64,000 nucleotides of DNA from Fibrobacterota bacterium (GTDB lineage: Bacteria; Fibrobacterota; Fibrobacteria; UBA5070). Below the pieces are notes generated by a model that was given only the letters and a program-made list of their open reading frames with translations, was not told where the DNA came from and did not search any database. The first letter of the stretch is position 1; every line of letters starts with the position of its first letter. The stretch spans positions 65,427 to 129,426 of the forward strand of contig JADKBN010000013.1 in NCBI GenBank assembly GCA_016715065.1, in the 5' to 3' direction. This document shows, one piece after another, positions 46,211 to 54,584 of this stretch. The position numbers were made by a program, and so were the translations under genes.

Positions 46211-47485
46211 ATGAAAAAGATTGGAATCCTGATCGCCACAAGCTTGCTCTTGGTTGGTTGCGAAGTATCCGGCACGGGAGGTTACGGCGACTCCGACAGC
46301 ACGAATGTCCTCGGCACCGAATCGATTACGGAAAAGACGGGTCCTTCCAGCACCGGCGTGATCAAGACCAACAGCGGCACCACGACCGTTTCGAAAATGG
46401 ACGGCACATCCAGCTCTGGCGGCGGCGCTAGCACATCTGGCACGCAGACCTCCCCGACCACCACGATCCCTGCCGGTCAGATCACCGCAGGAGAATGGAA
46501 CGATCTGGTCAATTGGGGGTTCTGGAACACGCTGAATCTCAAGTCGGAGTTTTCCACACACGCCACCTACTGGTGGTACAACCTCCGCAACCGGGTTTCC
46601 GTCCACGTCACCCAGCAGGGAACTCCGCAGGTGGATGCCCAAGTGGAGCTTTTGGGATCGGATGGGAGGGTGCTGTGGACCGCACGCACCGACAACCAAG
46701 GCAACGCCCATTTGTGGCCGTCCGTGGTCAGTGATGGTCAGTCTTCCACCTCTGGCTTGCGGGCACGGGTGGGAAGCCAGGTTTTCGAGGACATCAAAGT
46801 CAACAGCCAGGGCGGGACTAACGATTTGGCCATCAGCTCCGGCAGTGGCAGCCCGGATGCGATCGACGTGGCCTTCGTGGTGGACGCGACCGGATCGATG
46901 GGCGACGAACTGGATTACCTGAAAGAAGAATTGAAGGATGTGATCGCCAGCGTCCGCAGCCAGAACGCGAACACGGCCATCAACACCGGAAGCGTCTACT
47001 ACCGCGACCAGAGCGACCTCTTCGTGACGAGGGTTTCCGGTTTCACCACGAACATCGATCAGACGGTCCGTTTTGTGAGTGAACAGTTCGCCGGCGGCGG
47101 GGGCGACTACCCGGAAGCTGTGCACACGGCATTGGACGTGTCGCTCAACAGCCTGAATTGGTCCAACTCGGCCAAGGCGAGAATCATGTTCATCGTGCTG
47201 GACGCCCCTCCCCATTACGATACGACCATTGTCAACAAGATTCATGAACTGGTCCGCGCGGCCAGCGCCAAAGGGGTGAGGATCATCCCCGTAGCATGCA
47301 GCGGCGTCAACAAACAAACCGAATTCCTCCTGCGCTACATGGCCATCGCGACCGGCGGCACCTACGTGTTTGTGACCGACGACAGCGGCATCGGCGGAAG
47401 CCACCTGGTCGCCTCCGTGGGCGACTACAAGGTGGAGTTCCTGAATTCCCTGATGGTCCGGCTGATCAACGAGCGGATCAAGTAA
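46211..47485 (+). CDS. vWA domain lipoprotein, 424 aa
   Basis: Signal sequence with lipobox (IGILIATSLLLVGC), then a low-complexity Ser/Thr/Gly linker to about residue 95. A small beta domain follows (NRVSVHVTQQGTPQVDAQVE, like carboxypeptidase regulatory or Ig-like folds) and then a C-terminal vWA domain (from about 215) with MIDAS DATGSMGDEL. The order (lipid anchor, flexible linker, two folded domains) is that of a surface-exposed ligand-binding protein. AAAGGA lies 6 bases before ATG 46211; the frame extends to 46160 without support. A large inverted repeat follows the stop. Confidence 0.87.
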   Translation: MKKIGILIATSLLLVGCEVSGTGGYGDSDSTNVLGTESITEKTGPSSTGVIKTNSGTTTVSKMDGTSSSGGGASTSGTQTSPTTTIPAGQITAGEWNDLVNWGFWNTLNLKSEFSTHATYWWYNLRNRVSVHVTQQGTPQVDAQVELLGSDGRVLWTARTDNQGNAHLWPSVVSDGQSSTSGLRARVGSQVFEDIKVNSQGGTNDLAISSGSGSPDAIDVAFVVDATGSMGDELDYLKEELKDVIASVRSQNANTAINTGSVYYRDQSDLFVTRVSGFTTNIDQTVRFVSEQFAGGGGDYPEAVHTALDVSLNSLNWSNSAKARIMFIVLDAPPHYDTTIVNKIHELVRAASAKGVRIIPVACSGVNKQTEFLLRYMAIATGGTYVFVTDDSGIGGSHLVASVGDYKVEFLNSLMVRLINERIK

Positions 47486-47505
47486 TAGGAGTGTGATCCT
47501 CCGCT

Positions 47506-47628
47506 CGTCCTGAGGAGGCGGTGAAACCGCCGTCTCGAAGGGCGCGTGGAGGATGCGTTCCTACAAAACGAGGTGTTTCTCGATACGCCGCCGCCCTTCG
47601 AGACGCGGCGGAGCCGCTCCTCAGGACG
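47506..47628. repeat. Large imperfect inverted repeat
   Basis: The left arm (47506-47544) begins CGTCCTGAGGAG and ends GTCTCGAAGGGCG; the right arm (47592-47628) is its near complement, beginning CGCCCTTCGAGACG and ending CTCCTCAGGACG. Each arm also holds an internal hairpin (GGCGGT-GAA-ACCGCC in the left arm). It lies between the converging vWA lipoprotein and queE genes. Repeats of this general type (a CCTGAGGAG / CTTCGAGAC pair) are known as dispersed intergenic elements in other bacteria. It may terminate both genes. Confidence 0.8.
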
Positions 47629-47664
47629 AACGGCTTTCATCCCCTTCGCTTTCCCACAAAACGT

Positions 47665-48303
47665 TCAGGCGATGCCGAGCGCTTTGTGCATCTGGAAGGA
47701 CAATCGCCACGCCGGACGTGCCATGCACGCTTCCACGCTGGCGCGGCGGTTCGCGGCAGCCTTGGCGGGATCCGGATCGTCCATGGGCTGCAGGAACCGG
47801 TGTTGGAATTCCAACGCTTCCAGTTCGATCAGATCCAGCGGTTGCGGCCAGACCACCTTCAGCTCGTGGCCGGTCTTCTGGATCCAGCGCGATCCGGCCT
47901 TGGGGCTGACCGTGATCCAGTCCACTCCCGGCAGGACAGTATTTGTTCCATTGGTTTCCAGCGCGACCGAGAATCCTTCCCGATGCAGAGCCTCCACCAG
48001 GCGGGAATCGAGTTGGAGCGTGGGCTCGCCCCCGGTGCAGACCACCAGAGGTTCGCCTCCCGTGGCGTTCCACAAGGATTTCACGGTTTCAGCCAGCGAT
48101 CGGGCGTCCGGATAGACGCCGGCTCTGGGTCCCGAAAGCGAGACGAAATCGGTATCGCAAAACCGGCAGACGGCCGTTTCCCGGGTGGCGGGGTCGCCGT
48201 TCCACAGATTGCACCCGGCGAACCGCAAAAACACCGCGGCCCGCCCGGACTGGGCGCCTTCGCCTTGCAATGTTGCGAAGATCTCCTGGACGCGGTAGCT
48301 CAA
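47665..48303 (-). CDS. queE: 7-carboxy-7-deazaguanine synthase
   Basis: 212 residues. A radical-SAM enzyme converting carboxy-tetrahydropterin to 7-carboxy-7-deazaguanine in queuosine synthesis. The cluster motif is C-x14-C-x2-C (from GCNLW to CRFCDTDF), the variant known for this family; CTGGEPTLQ and ETNGT follow. The frame is open over queC, but the TTG at 48303, which overlaps the queC stop by 4 bases (TTGA), gives the normal N-terminus (SYRVQEIFATLQGEG). The two genes are translationally coupled. Confidence 0.93.
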   Translation of the reverse strand: MSYRVQEIFATLQGEGAQSGRAAVFLRFAGCNLWNGDPATRETAVCRFCDTDFVSLSGPRAGVYPDARSLAETVKSLWNATGGEPLVVCTGGEPTLQLDSRLVEALHREGFSVALETNGTNTVLPGVDWITVSPKAGSRWIQKTGHELKVVWPQPLDLIELEALEFQHRFLQPMDDPDPAKAAANRRASVEACMARPAWRLSFQMHKALGIA

Positions 48304-49007
48304 GCCAGGCCAAACCGGGTCAGCAAAGGATCGACAAGCCCCGCGCCAGCGAAGCCGGCCAAGCGCAGTTGGCACGAGTCGCAGCGCAGACAGGGCCGTC
48401 CGTCCGAGGCGGGGTCGTAGCAGGAGCGCGTGCGGGAGTAGTCCACCCCAAGCGTGGTGCCCAGCCGGATGATTTCCGATTTGGACAGCCTTTGCAGGGG
48501 GGCGACTACCTGCAGGCCTTCCCCTTCGGTGCCGATGCGAGTGGCGAGATTGGCCATGCGCTCGAAGGCCTCGATGAATTCAGGGCGGCAGTCGGGGTAG
48601 CCGGAATAATCCACCGCGTTGACCCCGATGTAGATGCGGGAGGCATCCAGAACTTCCGCCCACGCCAGGGCAAACGAAAGGAAAACCGTGTTGCGCGCCG
48701 GGACGTAGGTGGTGGGGACGCCGCCGCCGATCTCGGATTCCGAGCGACCTTTGGGGACCTCGCCGTGGCCGGTCAGCGACGATCCTCCCAGACTGGACAA
48801 ATCGATGTCCACCGTTCGGTGCGAGGCCGCTCCCATGGCGCGGGAAAGGTCGGAGGCGGCTTCCAGTTCCAGGCTGTGGCGTTGGCCGTAACGGAAGGCG
48901 AGCGTGTGGCAGGCTCCCCCTTCCCGCAAGGCGCAGGCAAGCACGGTGGCGGAATCCAAACCGCCGGACAGGAGCACGATGGCAGGCTTTTTTCCCGATT
49001 CCGTCAT
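48300..49007 (-). CDS. queC: 7-cyano-7-deazaguanine synthase
   Basis: 235 residues. ATP-dependent conversion of 7-carboxy-7-deazaguanine to preQ0. The PP-loop SGGLDSATVLA is at the N-terminus, FRYGQRHSLEL and YVPARNTVFLS are family motifs, and four Cys in SCYDPASDGRPCLRCDSC bind zinc. It forms an operon with queE; queD, folE and queF are not in the window. No Shine-Dalgarno sequence is present; TATCTT sits 6 bases before the ATG. Confidence 0.96.
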   Translation of the reverse strand: MTESGKKPAIVLLSGGLDSATVLACALREGGACHTLAFRYGQRHSLELEAASDLSRAMGAASHRTVDIDLSSLGGSSLTGHGEVPKGRSESEIGGGVPTTYVPARNTVFLSFALAWAEVLDASRIYIGVNAVDYSGYPDCRPEFIEAFERMANLATRIGTEGEGLQVVAPLQRLSKSEIIRLGTTLGVDYSRTRSCYDPASDGRPCLRCDSCQLRLAGFAGAGLVDPLLTRFGLA

Positions 49008-49013
49008 GCGCTC

Positions 49014-49019
49014 AAGATA
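49014..49019 (-). promoter_or_regulatory. TAnnTT promoter box of queCE
   Basis: TATCTT followed by GA on the minus strand, 6 bases before the queC ATG. Transcription would begin at the start codon itself. Confidence 0.5.
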
Positions 49020-49064
49020 CCTTCCCGCTGGAAGGAAGAAGGTCGCAAGTCGCCTTCACGTTCC

Positions 49065-49072
49065 TAGGTTTG
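49065..49072 (+). promoter_or_regulatory. TAnnTTTG promoter box of the hybrid kinase gene
   Basis: TAGGTTTG, an exact match to the Bacteroidetes-type -7 consensus; 12 bases separate TAGGTT from the ATG at 49083. AAGG just before the ATG is too close to act as a ribosome site. Confidence 0.5.
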
Positions 49073-49082
49073 CGCCCCAAGG

Positions 49083-51179
49083 ATGAATGTTTTGAAAGCA
49101 AATCCAGACCGGATTCGCAAGGCGGCGATTGGTTTTTTTGTGGTGGTGATCGCTGCCACTTCGGTCGCGACCTATTTCGCCATCTTCCAGCTGGGCCGGG
49201 AAAACGCTCGTCTCGAGCGCATGGTTCGCCTGCGAGAGATGGCCTCAGGGGCTTGGCGAGACCAGTTCCAAGCTGTGCGCAGCGGGGCACTGGACCTTGC
49301 TCGCCAAAATGGCCTCCAATCCAAGGTTCAGGTGGACACCAGTGGAATTTTCCTGGCGAGGTTGGATCAGGCGATGGATCTGATCGGTGCGGACATGGGG
49401 TTCGTCCTGGACCCGAAAGGAAAGGTGGTCCTGCGCATCCAAAGCCCGGAGGATAAGGAGATCCTCGGCTCCGACCTATCGTTTCGCCGGTATTTCCAAA
49501 ACGGATCCCGTCTTTCACCGGACCTTTTTGCTGCGTTGGGCGCCTACACCCGCAAACGAGGCTTGTACGCTTCCGCACCGGTGATCTCTGGAGCCAAGTT
49601 CCTCGGTGTGGTTGTCCTGCGCTTGCGCGCCGAGGAGATCGAGCACAAATGGTTCCACGAAATCACCGATCCCATCTGCCTGATCAGCCCGGAAGGTGTG
49701 GTGTTCGCAAGCAACAAACCGGACCTGGTGATGCGTTTGCTGCCGGGTGCGGATTCACGGCTCGAGCGGATCCGCAAATCCCGCCAGTTCGGGGATTCCG
49801 TCGCCTTTTTGGAATTTGATCTTTTGGATCCGGCGGTCCGATACGACGGCCAAGCTTTCCGTACCTTGCGCCGCGACCTGGGAGAGGGTTGGATCCTGGT
49901 TTCACTGCTGCCGCAAGACGCCCGACTTCCGCTGACTCGTTGGCAGATCGGCGCGACCATCGGCGTCGGGCTTTCGTGGATGCTGCTTTTGGCGGTGGCG
50001 GGGGTCTCCTTGGCGGGGCTTTTGGCAGTGCGCCGGACCCAGGAAGAGCGCGACAGGCTTTCTCGCCGACTGGACGAAGCCGAGCGACTGGAATCGATGG
50101 GGCGCCTTGCGGGGGGCGTCGCGCATGATTTCAACAACGTGCTCACGGCCATCATCGGCTACTCCTCGGTGTTGGAGCATCGCCTGGTGGACCAGCCTGC
50201 CGAGAGCGAATTGGCCAAGCGCGTCGGGCAGGCGGCCCGGCGGGCTTCCGAAACCATCCGCCAATTGCTGGCTTTCGCCCGCCGATCCGGTCTTCAAGCA
50301 AGGCCACTGTCCCTGCACGATCTCATAGGCGAGATCGGGCAGTTGCTGGGGCATACCTTTTCTCGGGCCATCCGCATGGAGTTCGACCTCCAGGCCGAAC
50401 GCGACGTGGTGATCGGCGATGTCAACCACCTCCACCAGGCCTTGCTGAACCTGGCCATCAATTCGCGCGACGCCATGCCCAAAGGGGGAGTGATCCGCAT
50501 CTCCACCCGGACCGATCCGTTCCGTCCCGGCGAACGGGTGGAACTTCGCGTTTCCGACACCGGATCGGGGATTTCCTCGGAGGTTCTGCCCCACGTGTTC
50601 GAGCCGTTCTACACCACCAAGCACGGGGGAAAGGGGACCGGGCTGGGCTTGGCCTCCGTGTGGGGGACCATCCAGCGCCATGGCGGGGCGATCACGGTGG
50701 GGAACCGTCCGGGCGAAGGAGCGGAATTTGTCATCAGCTTGCCGCTGGCAGGCGAAGGCATCCGACCGGATCCCGTTCCGTCGCTGCCCGAGGTTCCGCT
50801 TGCGGTCCGGAAATTGCGCATCGCCGCCCTGGACGACGACCTCCACGTGCTGGATGCCATTTCCACCATGGTCCACACCATGGGACACACCGTGGAGGTC
50901 TTCGCGGATTTCCAGTCCTTGCGCACACGCTTGAGCATGACCACCCCGTTTGATCTGGTCATCCTGGATCTGGACATGCCCGATGTCGGGGGCTTGGAAG
51001 TGCTGCGTTGGCTGCGCCGCGAGCGCATCCAGATTCCCGTGATGGTGGCTTCGGGCCATACCGGCGCCAACACCTACGAGGAAGTCCGAAGGTTGGGCGT
51101 GCGACAATATCTGCGCAAACCGTTCGGAGCCCAGGACCTGCAGAAGGCCATCGAGGAGACCTTGCGTCCGGTCGTGTGA
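49083..51179 (+). CDS. Hybrid sensor histidine kinase with receiver domain, 698 aa
   Basis: A membrane helix (IGFFVVVIAATSVATYFAIF), a periplasmic sensor of about 250 residues that looks like a double-CACHE domain (MGFVLDPKGKVVLRI; YASAPVISGAKFLGVVVLRL), a second helix near 300, then HisKA with GGVAHDFNNVLT, the ATPase domain with NLAINSRDAM, DTGSGIS, FEPFYTTKHGGKGTGLGL, and a C-terminal receiver (LDDD, phosphoacceptor LDLDMPD, LRKPF). It senses an external small molecule, probably, and phosphorylates its own receiver. Its neighbour at 51369 is CheX-like, a possible phosphatase for this receiver. The output regulator is unknown. Confidence 0.93.
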   Translation: MNVLKANPDRIRKAAIGFFVVVIAATSVATYFAIFQLGRENARLERMVRLREMASGAWRDQFQAVRSGALDLARQNGLQSKVQVDTSGIFLARLDQAMDLIGADMGFVLDPKGKVVLRIQSPEDKEILGSDLSFRRYFQNGSRLSPDLFAALGAYTRKRGLYASAPVISGAKFLGVVVLRLRAEEIEHKWFHEITDPICLISPEGVVFASNKPDLVMRLLPGADSRLERIRKSRQFGDSVAFLEFDLLDPAVRYDGQAFRTLRRDLGEGWILVSLLPQDARLPLTRWQIGATIGVGLSWMLLLAVAGVSLAGLLAVRRTQEERDRLSRRLDEAERLESMGRLAGGVAHDFNNVLTAIIGYSSVLEHRLVDQPAESELAKRVGQAARRASETIRQLLAFARRSGLQARPLSLHDLIGEIGQLLGHTFSRAIRMEFDLQAERDVVIGDVNHLHQALLNLAINSRDAMPKGGVIRISTRTDPFRPGERVELRVSDTGSGISSEVLPHVFEPFYTTKHGGKGTGLGLASVWGTIQRHGGAITVGNRPGEGAEFVISLPLAGEGIRPDPVPSLPEVPLAVRKLRIAALDDDLHVLDAISTMVHTMGHTVEVFADFQSLRTRLSMTTPFDLVILDLDMPDVGGLEVLRWLRRERIQIPVMVASGHTGANTYEEVRRLGVRQYLRKPFGAQDLQKAIEETLRPVV

Positions 51180-51368
51180 CGGAAAATGACAACCATCCCG
51201 CCCGCATGCGGAGGTGGGAAACCGCGTTTTGCTCGGCGGTTTTCTCGTCCCGGGGTATTGTGTTCGGGGGGTGCGCGAATATATGCTATTGAGCGTGAGG
51301 GCACTCCGCTCCTCTGGCGGATCCGCGTTTCCGGGTCCCGGTGGGGGTGCCGACCGGGGGAGGGTGTC

Positions 51369-52052
51369 ATGAGCCACGAATTCCTTTCAAGCCACACGGC
51401 CCGGTTCGCCGAGTGCGTGCGGGATTGCTTTCGCGACATGTTGGGGACGGAGATCGTCCTGGATGGTTCGGTGTGCGACGACCACCCCTTCGCGCCGAGA
51501 AGACCGGTGGTGGTCATGATCCACTTCACGGGTCGCATCCAGGGCGACTACGTGATCAATCTCGAGGAGGAAACCGCCTCGGGCCTGATCGGCGCCTGGA
51601 GCGAAGGGATGGCCCCCTCGGAATTGAAGGAGCTGCGCAAGGAGTTCGGCGGTCTGCTCAAGGAAGTCTTGAACACCGCCGTGGGCATGGCCATTCCCCT
51701 GGTCGAGGAGAAATACGGTCGCCTGACCTACCATCCTCCCATGGTCTTCTACGGCGAACTGGATCCGCCCGACGTGCCCAGCGGAACCATGACCCTTCGG
51801 TCGGGAGCGGGTTCCATCGATTGCTGCCTTGTATTGGACATGGCCGGCGACGATCTGGAACAGAAGCTCGTGAGGGTGATGGAAGACCTCGACAAGGCCA
51901 AGGAGGAAATGGCCATCTGCTACCGGGTGCTGGCCGAACTCATCGCGCCGTCTCATCGCGAGAAGCTCGACCCGATCCTGGTGGGACAAGCCGAGACGGT
52001 GCTTCGGGAGGTGCACGACATGCTCGAATCCTCCGGGTCCACGGTGGACTAG
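51369..52052 (+). CDS. CheX-like chemotaxis phosphatase family protein
   Basis: 227 residues. The core (ELRKEFGGLLKEVLNTAVGMAI...) carries the E-x-x-N pattern used by CheC/CheX phosphatases to dephosphorylate receiver domains; the strands VVVMIHFTGRIQGDYVI before it and MTLRSGAGSIDCCLVLDM after it also fit the CheX fold. A helical tail of about 60 residues follows. ATG 51369 has a strong GGGGGAGGG site; the open frame to 51186 is shadow. It is separated from the hybrid kinase by 189 bases. Its stop codon shares the bases CTAG with the stop of the converging phosphatase gene. Confidence 0.75.
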   Translation: MSHEFLSSHTARFAECVRDCFRDMLGTEIVLDGSVCDDHPFAPRRPVVVMIHFTGRIQGDYVINLEEETASGLIGAWSEGMAPSELKELRKEFGGLLKEVLNTAVGMAIPLVEEKYGRLTYHPPMVFYGELDPPDVPSGTMTLRSGAGSIDCCLVLDMAGDDLEQKLVRVMEDLDKAKEEMAICYRVLAELIAPSHREKLDPILVGQAETVLREVHDMLESSGSTVD

Positions 52053-52870
52053 GCTTCGGAGAATTCTCCGAACACGAATCTGTCCAAGGCCTGGGCGACA
52101 CCGTCGTCCATGTTGGAACCGGTCACGTGGTCGGCGGCGTCGCGCACGGCTTGAGGCCCGTTGGCCATGCACACGCCCAGTCCCGCCCATTGGAGCATGC
52201 CCAGATCGTTGTAGCTGTCGCCCACTGCCAGCACCTCGTCCGAATTCACGGACAGCCGATCGGCGAGGTGCCCCAGGCTGTGCTTCTTGTCGATGCCCAG
52301 ACTGGTGAATTCCAGGAAAAACGGCTTGGAGATCACCATGTTCATCCGGCCCTCCACGCGAGGCCGCAGCCGGTCGGCGGTCTCTTTGAGCCGTTCGGGC
52401 TCGTCGACCACGATCACCTTGATGGCGTCCTCGACGATGGCCTTCTTGAAGTCGGGCACCTCCACCACGTCCATGCCCGTGAGCGTGCGCTCCACCTCCG
52501 TCCAGGGGTTGGCGCGGGGCGTGACGATCTGGTCGTTCACATAGGAAAGGATTCCCGCGTCGTGTTCGCAGGCCAAGTCGTGGATCTCGTGGATGAGTTC
52601 GCGGGCCAGGGCCTGCTCGAAGACCACGCTCCCGGTGGTGCAATCAGTGACCACCGCCCCGTTGAACGAAATGATCCAGCCGCCATGGGCCGCCAGTTCC
52701 AGTTCGCGAGCGTAGCGCCAGATGGCGCCGGTGGGCCGGCCGGAAGCCAACACCACTTTCACGCCTTGCGCCTGGGCGCGCATCAGGCTGGCCTTGGTGC
52801 GTGGCGAGATGGTGAGATCTTCGCGCAACAGGGTATCGTCGAGATCCAGCACGATCATCCGGTAGGCCAT
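52049..52870 (-). CDS. Cof-type HAD-IIB family phosphatase
   Basis: 273 residues. HAD motif I VLDLDDTLLRED, motif II VVLASGRP, a conserved Lys near KKHSLGHLADRL and motif IV VLAVGDSYNDLGML, with the large type IIB cap between motifs II and III. Family members hydrolyse sugar phosphates, flavin or pyridoxal phosphates; the substrate cannot be read from the sequence. ATG at 52870 gives the usual N-terminus (AYRMIVLDLDDT). The frame open to 54256 covers thiG in another frame and is rejected. Confidence 0.93.
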   Translation of the reverse strand: MAYRMIVLDLDDTLLREDLTISPRTKASLMRAQAQGVKVVLASGRPTGAIWRYARELELAAHGGWIISFNGAVVTDCTTGSVVFEQALARELIHEIHDLACEHDAGILSYVNDQIVTPRANPWTEVERTLTGMDVVEVPDFKKAIVEDAIKVIVVDEPERLKETADRLRPRVEGRMNMVISKPFFLEFTSLGIDKKHSLGHLADRLSVNSDEVLAVGDSYNDLGMLQWAGLGVCMANGPQAVRDAADHVTGSNMDDGVAQALDRFVFGEFSEA

Positions 52871-52938
52871 GGAACGCTTCCTGGTGGGAGTGGTAAGCCA
52901 CCCCGCAGCAAGCTGCGGGGAACGTGACCCGAAGTGAT

Positions 52939-53745
52939 TCAGGCCGGTCGGCGCGGAGGAGTCAGGCCTTCCAACGGGCTGGAAGCGGATCCGTAGAGTT
53001 TGCGGGGGATGCGCACGGCCAGGTACGAGTCGCGACCGGCTTCGCAGGCGGCTTTCATGGCGCGCGCCATGCGCACGGGGTCTTGGGCCTTGGCGATGGG
53101 GGTGTTCAAGAGCACGCCGTCCACACCCAACTCCATGGCCTCGGCCACGTCCGATGCGCTTCCCAGTCCGGCATCGATCAGCACGGGAGCCTTCACGGAC
53201 TCCAGGATGATGCGGATATTGGAAGGGTTGAGCACACCTTGGCCGGACCCGATGGGTCCGCCCGCGGGCATGATGGCGGCCGGTTCCAGGCGGTCCAGGA
53301 GTTGGGCCAGCACGGGGTCGTCGTTGGTGTAGATCATGAGATCGAAGCCTTCGTCCTTCAGGATGCGCGCGGCTTCCAAGGTGCCGATGGGATCGGGCAG
53401 AAGAGTCTTTTGATCGAACAGGACTTCCAGCTTCAGAAGCTTCCAGCCCATGGAACGCGACAACCGCGCGATGCGCAGAGCATCCTGGACATTGAAGGCG
53501 CCCGCCGTGTTGGGCAGGATGGTGTAGCGCGAAGGGTCGATGGCATCGAAGATCCCTTTGCCTTTGGGGGCGGAAAGGTCCACGCGCCCCAAGGCCACGG
53601 TCACGATCTGGGTGCCGGAAGCATCCAGGGCTTCGGTCATGATCTCGTGGGAATCGTATTTGCCGGTGCCCACCAACAGGCGACTGGTGTAGGTCTGGCC
53701 GGCGATGACAAACGGGCGATCGACTGGAGTTTCCGAGTTTTCCAT
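52939..53745 (-). CDS. thiG: Thiazole synthase
   Basis: 268 residues. It forms the thiazole phosphate of thiamin from deoxyxylulose phosphate, the ThiS thiocarboxylate and dehydroglycine. Motifs: SRLLVGTGKYDS, LPNTAGAF, LKLEVLFD with the Schiff-base Lys, MPAGGPIGSGQG and LIDAGLGSASD. ATG 53745 is preferred; GTG 53754 adds three residues. No other thi gene is visible, and there is no room for a TPP riboswitch in the 67-base divergent region. Confidence 0.95.
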   Translation of the reverse strand: MENSETPVDRPFVIAGQTYTSRLLVGTGKYDSHEIMTEALDASGTQIVTVALGRVDLSAPKGKGIFDAIDPSRYTILPNTAGAFNVQDALRIARLSRSMGWKLLKLEVLFDQKTLLPDPIGTLEAARILKDEGFDLMIYTNDDPVLAQLLDRLEPAAIMPAGGPIGSGQGVLNPSNIRIILESVKAPVLIDAGLGSASDVAEAMELGVDGVLLNTPIAKAQDPVRMARAMKAACEAGRDSYLAVRIPRKLYGSASSPLEGLTPPRRPA

Positions 53746-53756
53746 AGGTGGCACCT

Positions 53757-53762
53757 AAGGTA
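53757..53762 (-). promoter_or_regulatory. TAnnTT promoter box of thiG
   Basis: TACCTT followed by AG on the minus strand, 11 bases before the ATG at 53745. Confidence 0.4.
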
Positions 53763-53797
53763 ACAAGGCACGCCCGCCAGAGCCCTGCCACTCGAGC

Positions 53798-53803
53798 TAC
53801 CTT
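53798..53803 (+). promoter_or_regulatory. TAnnTT promoter box of the methyltransferase gene
   Basis: TACCTT followed by GG, 9 bases before the ATG at 53813. No Shine-Dalgarno sequence is present. Confidence 0.45.
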
Positions 53804-53812
53804 GGGACCCCT

Positions 53813-54565
53813 ATGTCTTGGAAAGAAGCGCTGCACCGCAAAGCCGTGGCCTGGAAGGCCGGTACCGAACACCTGGTGTACGGAAGGCCCATCCTGCGCG
53901 ACTGGGCCGCTGGAAAGGCCCGGACCGACCGTTCCATCCGGGTGCTGGACATCGGGTGCGGCTATGGCGACGACCTGGACGCCATCCGCCAGAAATTGGC
54001 GGGCAAGGCGGATCTCTTCGGGCTGGAAGGATATGCGCCCTACCGGCAGCGCTGCGCCGAGCGCGGGATCGACGCCCGCGACGGCGACGTGGAACGCGGC
54101 CGTCTGCCGTTTGCCGACGGCGGTCTGGACATCGTGCTGATGAACCAGGTCCTGGAGCACACCAAGGACCTGTTCTGGATCTTCTCCGAAGTGTCCCGCG
54201 TGCTGCCGCCGGGCGGACAATTTCTGGTGGGCGTTCCCAACCTCGCCGCCTGGCACGACCGCGCCATGCTATTGGTGGGGATGCAGCCATCGGGGATGAA
54301 GGTGCTGGGGCCGCACGTGCGGGGATTCACGGTGCCGGGCATGAAGGCCTTCGCCGAGGCCGACGGGTTTTTCCAGGTGACCGCCTACGCCGGAAGCGGA
54401 TTCTACCCGTTCCCGGAAAAATGCGCGATCCGGCTGGCCAAGTGGTTTCCGTCGCTTGCCACAGGCATCTTCTTTCGCATCGAGCGCACCGACAAGTCGG
54501 GATCGTTCCTGGAAGTGCTGCGCTCGCGCCGCTTCGAGACGGCCTACTACGAAGGTCCGAAGTAG
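53813..54565 (+). CDS. Class I SAM-dependent methyltransferase
   Basis: 250 residues. The SAM-binding motif VLDIGCGYGDDLD is at about residue 43, an acidic residue follows in GLEGYAPY, and motif IV is DIVLMNQVLEHTKD. The C-terminal half has FPEKCAIRLAKWFP, as in methyltransferases acting on lipids or cell-envelope sugars; the substrate is unknown. It is divergent from thiG and runs towards the minus-strand lipoprotein gene, with 19 bases between the stops. Confidence 0.9.
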   Translation: MSWKEALHRKAVAWKAGTEHLVYGRPILRDWAAGKARTDRSIRVLDIGCGYGDDLDAIRQKLAGKADLFGLEGYAPYRQRCAERGIDARDGDVERGRLPFADGGLDIVLMNQVLEHTKDLFWIFSEVSRVLPPGGQFLVGVPNLAAWHDRAMLLVGMQPSGMKVLGPHVRGFTVPGMKAFAEADGFFQVTAYAGSGFYPFPEKCAIRLAKWFPSLATGIFFRIERTDKSGSFLEVLRSRRFETAYYEGPK

Positions 54566-54584
54566 GGGGTCGCCGTCGGATCCG

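Noticed and set aside
49008..49082. A possible preQ1 riboswitch before queC
   Set aside because: The 75-base divergent region has no preQ1-type hairpin with an A-rich tail, and the TATCTT box implies a leaderless mRNA.
53746..53812. A possible TPP riboswitch before thiG
   Set aside because: Only 67 bases separate thiG from the divergent gene. That is too short, and no THI-box-like sequence is present.
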